A stretch of DNA of 24,876 nucleotides from Sterolibacterium sp964521075 (GTDB lineage Bacteria; Pseudomonadota; Gammaproteobacteria; Burkholderiales; Rhodocyclaceae). Position numbers and translations under genes: made by a program. A model generated the notes under the pieces. It was given only the letters and a program-made list of their open reading frames with translations, did no database searches and was not told where the DNA came from. Every line of letters begins with the position of its first letter. The first letter of the stretch is position 1. Of this stretch, positions 22,653 to 24,876 are shown one piece after another. The stretch covers positions 1 through 24,876 of the forward strand of contig CAZFPI010000030.1 in assembly GCA_964521075.1 (NCBI GenBank). Reading direction: 5' to 3'.

Positions 22653-23764
22653 GACAACTCCGGAACATCCTGACGGGACAAAAGCATCGCATCGCCATAG
22701 CTGAAAAAGCGGTATTCATTGAGGATGGCATGGGCGTAAGCATGACGGATAGCCTCCTGCCCGGAAAACGCCGACACCAGCATCAGCAGGGTCGATTTCG
22801 GCAAGTGAAAATTGGTCAACAGGAGATCGACCACCTGAAACCGGAAGCCCGGAAGAATGAACAGCCCTGTCTCGCCTGCGCCAGCGCACAAGCGGCCCGC
22901 ACCCCGGATAGCTGCCGACTCCAGAGTACGCAAGGTCGTCGTTCCAATCGCCACGACACGCCCGCCCTGACGACGAGTCTCCTCGATCGCTGCAATCGTT
23001 GCCCCGGGCAGAAAATAACGTTCGCGATGCATCTGATGTTCAGCCAGGTTATCAGTACGCACTGGCTGAAACGTACCTGCGCCGACATGCAGCGTGACAT
23101 AAGCCAGACGGCAGCCACGCTCCCGCAAAGCGGCCAGCAAAGCATCATCAAAATGCAAGCCGGCCGTTGGTGCTGCTACCGAACCATGCTCCCGGGCAAA
23201 AACCGTCTGGTAGCGTGATTCGTCATGTTCGGCTGCAGTGCGATCAATGTACGGTGGCAAGGGAAGCCGTCCATGGCGTTCCAGCAAATCGACAACGTTT
23301 TCATCCGGCGGAAAACGCAAATGATAAAACTCTCCCTCCCTGGCCAATACTGCGACATCCATTGCGTTTTCGAGATGCAGCACACTGCCTGCCCGGGGCG
23401 GTTTACTCGCGCGTATCTGCGCCAGGGCTTCATGCTGGCCCGTCACCCGCTCGATCAACACCTCAAGCTGCCCGCCCGTCTCCTTCACACCATACAAACG
23501 CGCATGCAAAACCCGTGTGTCATTCATCACCAACAAATCACCCGGTTGCAGCAAGGCAGGCAGGTCGATGATGGAACGATCCGCAAGCCGCATGCCGTCG
23601 ACGGTCAACAAACGGCTGGCACTGCGCTCAGACAAGGGCTGCTGGGCAATCCGCCCGGCAGGCAACTCATAATCGAAATCTGCCAGACGCAAGGAGGAAA
23701 GGGCTTCAGCTGCGGCCGCATCCTCGGAAAAAGCGGCCTCAGGCCGAAAGGGTTGGGAAGACAT
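22649..23764 (-). CDS. queA: S-adenosylmethionine:tRNA ribosyltransferase-isomerase QueA
   Basis: Transfers and isomerises the ribosyl group of SAM onto preQ1-34 in tRNA to give epoxyqueuosine. ATG 23764 gives 371 aa (MSSQPFRPEAAF...). The frame is open 22 codons further through a TTG, but that extension is made of the tandem repeat upstream and is improbable as protein. Family motifs are DFDYELPAGRIAQQPL (start of the conserved core), SASRLL, DLLVMNDTRVLHARL, VAAPTAGLHFDDALL, VTLHVGAGTFQPVR and the C-terminal TNFHLPKSTLLMLVSAFSG. The 4-bp overlap with tgt identifies it as head of the queA-tgt-yajC-secD-secF unit. An extra Ala/Glu-rich stretch of about 20 residues precedes the usual N-terminus. 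Confidence 0.97.
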   Translation of the reverse strand: MSSQPFRPEAAFSEDAAAAEALSSLRLADFDYELPAGRIAQQPLSERSASRLLTVDGMRLADRSIIDLPALLQPGDLLVMNDTRVLHARLYGVKETGGQLEVLIERVTGQHEALAQIRASKPPRAGSVLHLENAMDVAVLAREGEFYHLRFPPDENVVDLLERHGRLPLPPYIDRTAAEHDESRYQTVFAREHGSVAAPTAGLHFDDALLAALRERGCRLAYVTLHVGAGTFQPVRTDNLAEHQMHRERYFLPGATIAAIEETRRQGGRVVAIGTTTLRTLESAAIRGAGRLCAGAGETGLFILPGFRFQVVDLLLTNFHLPKSTLLMLVSAFSGQEAIRHAYAHAILNEYRFFSYGDAMLLSRQDVPELS

Positions 23765-23801
23765 CAGGTTGAAATCTGTTTGACTGGCCAAGACGGCCGG
23801 A

Positions 23802-23851
23802 AGGTTCAAAAAAAGGTTCAAAAGGTTCAAAACATCCGGTTCAAAACATCC
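23802..23851. repeat. tandem repeats built on GGTTCAAAA upstream of queA
   Basis: Four consecutive copies of a GGTTCAAA core. The last two form a perfect 14-bp tandem GGTTCAAAACATCC (23824-23837 and 23838-23851); the first two are spaced by A-runs of different length. The repeat occupies the queA leader/promoter side and ends 7 bp before the -35 box of the rightward promoter at 23859. Confidence 0.9.
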
Positions 23852-23858
23852 AAAACGG

Positions 23859-23887
23859 TTGAAGTGCGCTGCCGAATCGCAGATAAT
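23859..23887 (+). promoter_or_regulatory. sigma-70-type promoter reading toward tRNA-Leu
   Basis: TTGAAG (23859-23864), a 17-bp spacer and GATAAT (23882-23887). This is the best promoter match seen in the window, about 145 bp upstream of tRNA-Leu on the same strand with no gene between. The implied 5' leader of roughly 135 nt would need processing. Confidence 0.6.
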
Positions 23888-24030
23888 GCGCGCTCTCCCG
23901 AGACGGGGACGCTGATTTTAGGCGATCAGACAACACTACGGGCAACGCTACGCACAAAGCCGAACAGTCTGCGGCGCAGACGGTGCAAGGCTTTTACCGA
24001 AACTGTTACCTGAACCCCGTCCAGCACCCT

Positions 24031-24115
24031 GCCCGGGTGGCGGAATAGGTAGACGCGACGGTCTCAAACACCGTTGCCGCAAGGCGTGCCGGTTCGATTC
24101 CGGCCCCGGGCACCA
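24031..24115 (+). tRNA. tRNA-Leu (anticodon CAA)
   Basis: An 85-nt class II tRNA. The acceptor stem GCCCGGG/CCCGGGC is at 24031-24037 and 24105-24111. The D arm contains AGGTAGACGC, and the anticodon stem ACGGT/ACCGT closes the 7-nt loop CTCAAAC with anticodon CAA at 24065-24067 (reads UUG). A long variable arm (TGCCGCAAGGCGT) precedes the T arm GCCGG-TTCGATT-CCGGC, and CCA is encoded at 24113-24115. The long variable arm and G-A rich D loop fit leucine identity. Confidence 0.97.
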
Positions 24116-24116
24116 A

Positions 24117-24162
24117 GAACAAATCCGGAATCAGGAAAAAACCCGGCGGAACAAATCCGGAA
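24117..24162. repeat. 14-bp direct repeat after tRNA-Leu
   Basis: GAACAAATCCGGAA occurs at 24117-24130 and again at 24149-24162, 2 bp after the tRNA CCA end. The surrounding 24117-24185 segment is a run of AATCCGGAA/CCCGG variants. On the minus strand CCGG stems followed by a T-run (24135-24141) could act as a weak terminator for dapB. No integrase gene or copy of the tRNA 3' end was seen, so it does not read as an att site. Confidence 0.75.
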
Positions 24163-24230
24163 CCTGGAACCCGGACCCGGAAATCCCCCCCCTGAACCGC
24201 CCCCCTGAAGCTTCACCTTTCAAGGTGTGC

Positions 24231-24254
24231 GGGCGGGCTATTGGGCGGGCTATT
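24231..24254. repeat. 12-bp perfect tandem duplication at the dapB stop
   Basis: GGGCGGGCTATT occurs at 24231-24242 and immediately again at 24243-24254. The second copy runs into the dapB stop codon (TAA on the minus strand, 24254-24256). Next to it is a 6-bp hairpin CACCTT/AAGGTG (24214-24219 with 24222-24227). It looks like a recent slippage duplication just outside the coding sequence. Confidence 0.9.
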
Positions 24255-24876
24255 TATTGCAGCCCAAGCACGTCCTGCATATCGAAGAGCCCGGCTTTTT
24301 TGTCGCGCATGAACCGTGCGGCGCGCAAAGAGCCACTGGCGTAGGGCATGCGGCTGGCGGATTTATGGGTGATCTCGATACGCTCCCCCGTACCGGCAAA
24401 CAGCACGGTGTGATCTCCGACGATATCGCCACCGCGTACCGTGGCAAATCCGATCTGTGTGGCGGGCCGCTCGCCGGTATGGCCCTCCCGGCCGTAAACC
24501 GCGCATCCGGAAAGATCGCGCCCAAGAGCCTTCGCCACGACTTCCCCCATACGCAGGGCCGTCCCTGACGGCGCATCAACCTTGTGACGATGATGTGCCT
24601 CGATGACTTCGATATCGTAGCCTTCGTTGAGAATACGTGCGGCCACATCAAGCAGGCGGAAAACGGCATTTACACCAACGGCCATATTGGGGGCAAACAC
24701 GACGGGAATATCCAGGGCTGCCTGCCGGATCGCCTGCTTGCCTGCGTCATCAAAGCCGGTCGTGCCAATCACCATGCCAACACCGAGAAGGCGGCAGCAT
24801 TCGAGATGCCGCAAGGTTCCCTCCGGCCGCGTGAAATCGATCCGGCAATCCGCCTCCTCCAACCCGCCCTCCAGCT
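24254..24876 (-). CDS. dapB: 4-hydroxy-tetrahydrodipicolinate reductase, C-terminal part (5' end outside window)
   Basis: NAD(P)H-dependent reductase of the diaminopimelate/lysine pathway. About 207 codons are present and the frame is open to the right edge, so perhaps 60 N-terminal residues with the nucleotide-binding GxxGxxG are missing. Visible are RIDFTRPEGTL, GTTGFDD (cofactor loop), FAPNMAVGVN (conserved PNMSxGVN-type loop), the active-site signature EAHHRHKVDAPSGTAL with the catalytic His and Lys, and a C-terminal TVRGGDIVGDHTVLFAG...ITHKSASR. The stop TAA is at 24254-24256. Convergent with tRNA-Leu; the 138-bp gap between them is repeat-rich. Confidence 0.97.
   Translation of the reverse strand, partial: LEGGLEEADCRIDFTRPEGTLRHLECCRLLGVGMVIGTTGFDDAGKQAIRQAALDIPVVFAPNMAVGVNAVFRLLDVAARILNEGYDIEVIEAHHRHKVDAPSGTALRMGEVVAKALGRDLSGCAVYGREGHTGERPATQIGFATVRGGDIVGDHTVLFAGTGERIEITHKSASRMPYASGSLRAARFMRDKKAGLFDMQDVLGLQ

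Noticed and set aside
24031..24256. Integrated element or att site at the tRNA-Leu 3' end
   Set aside because: No integrase gene and no duplicated copy of the tRNA 3' sequence; dapB follows within 140 bp.

Overview
The window looks like chromosome of a betaproteobacterium, most plausibly near Rhodocyclales/Sterolibacteriaceae. That placement is an inference from gene content, gene order and protein style, not from a marker gene. Supporting signs are the argB/HAD-nucleotidase/slmA block, engB divergent from a di-haem cytochrome c4, a comF-bioB-bioC neighbourhood, a Mg-type HemB without the zinc cysteines, and an MSHA-type pilus biogenesis cluster. No phage, transposase, integrase, CRISPR array or defence genes were seen. 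Most of the window is housekeeping DNA.

Layout, left to right. (1) 1-5167, plus strand: the 3' part of valS, an acyl-CoA synthetase resembling the actinobacterial steroid-type FadD19 group, argB, a HAD pyrimidine nucleotidase overlapping argB by 4 bp, and slmA. (2) 5164-7085, minus strand: engB then hemB, separated by a 0.2 kb spacer. A strong plus-strand terminator sits in that spacer and the engB 3' end. (3) 7196-7870, plus strand: cytochrome c4, ending in a bidirectional terminator. (4) 8007-10035, minus strand: bioB, bioC and an unlisted 50-aa basic ORF coupled to bioC by ATGA. (5) 10220-10921, plus strand: comF.

(6) 10944-17973, minus strand: seven tightly packed genes in the order mshI-mshI2(pilN-like)-mshJ-mshK-mshL-mshM-mshN. 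They encode the inner-membrane platform, the secretin lipoprotein, its ATPase and a TPR protein of an MSHA-type pilus. The usual second half (motor ATPase, platform protein, pilins) does not follow. MshK carries a collagen-like Gly-Ala-Thr repeat encoded by a 9-bp minisatellite.

(7) 18146-23764, minus strand: the classic queA-tgt-yajC-secD-secF operon, for queuosine tRNA modification and the Sec accessory translocase. (8) 24031-24115, plus strand: tRNA-Leu(CAA) with a good upstream promoter match. (9) From 24254, minus strand: dapB, running off the right edge.

The items most worth following up are the plus-strand structured RNA/terminator near 6360-6460, the small basic protein after bioC, the collagen-like repeat in MshK, the split msh locus, possible alternative hairpins in the bioB leader, and a recurrent pattern of short tandem duplications in the spacers. 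No wholly new multi-gene system was recognised.
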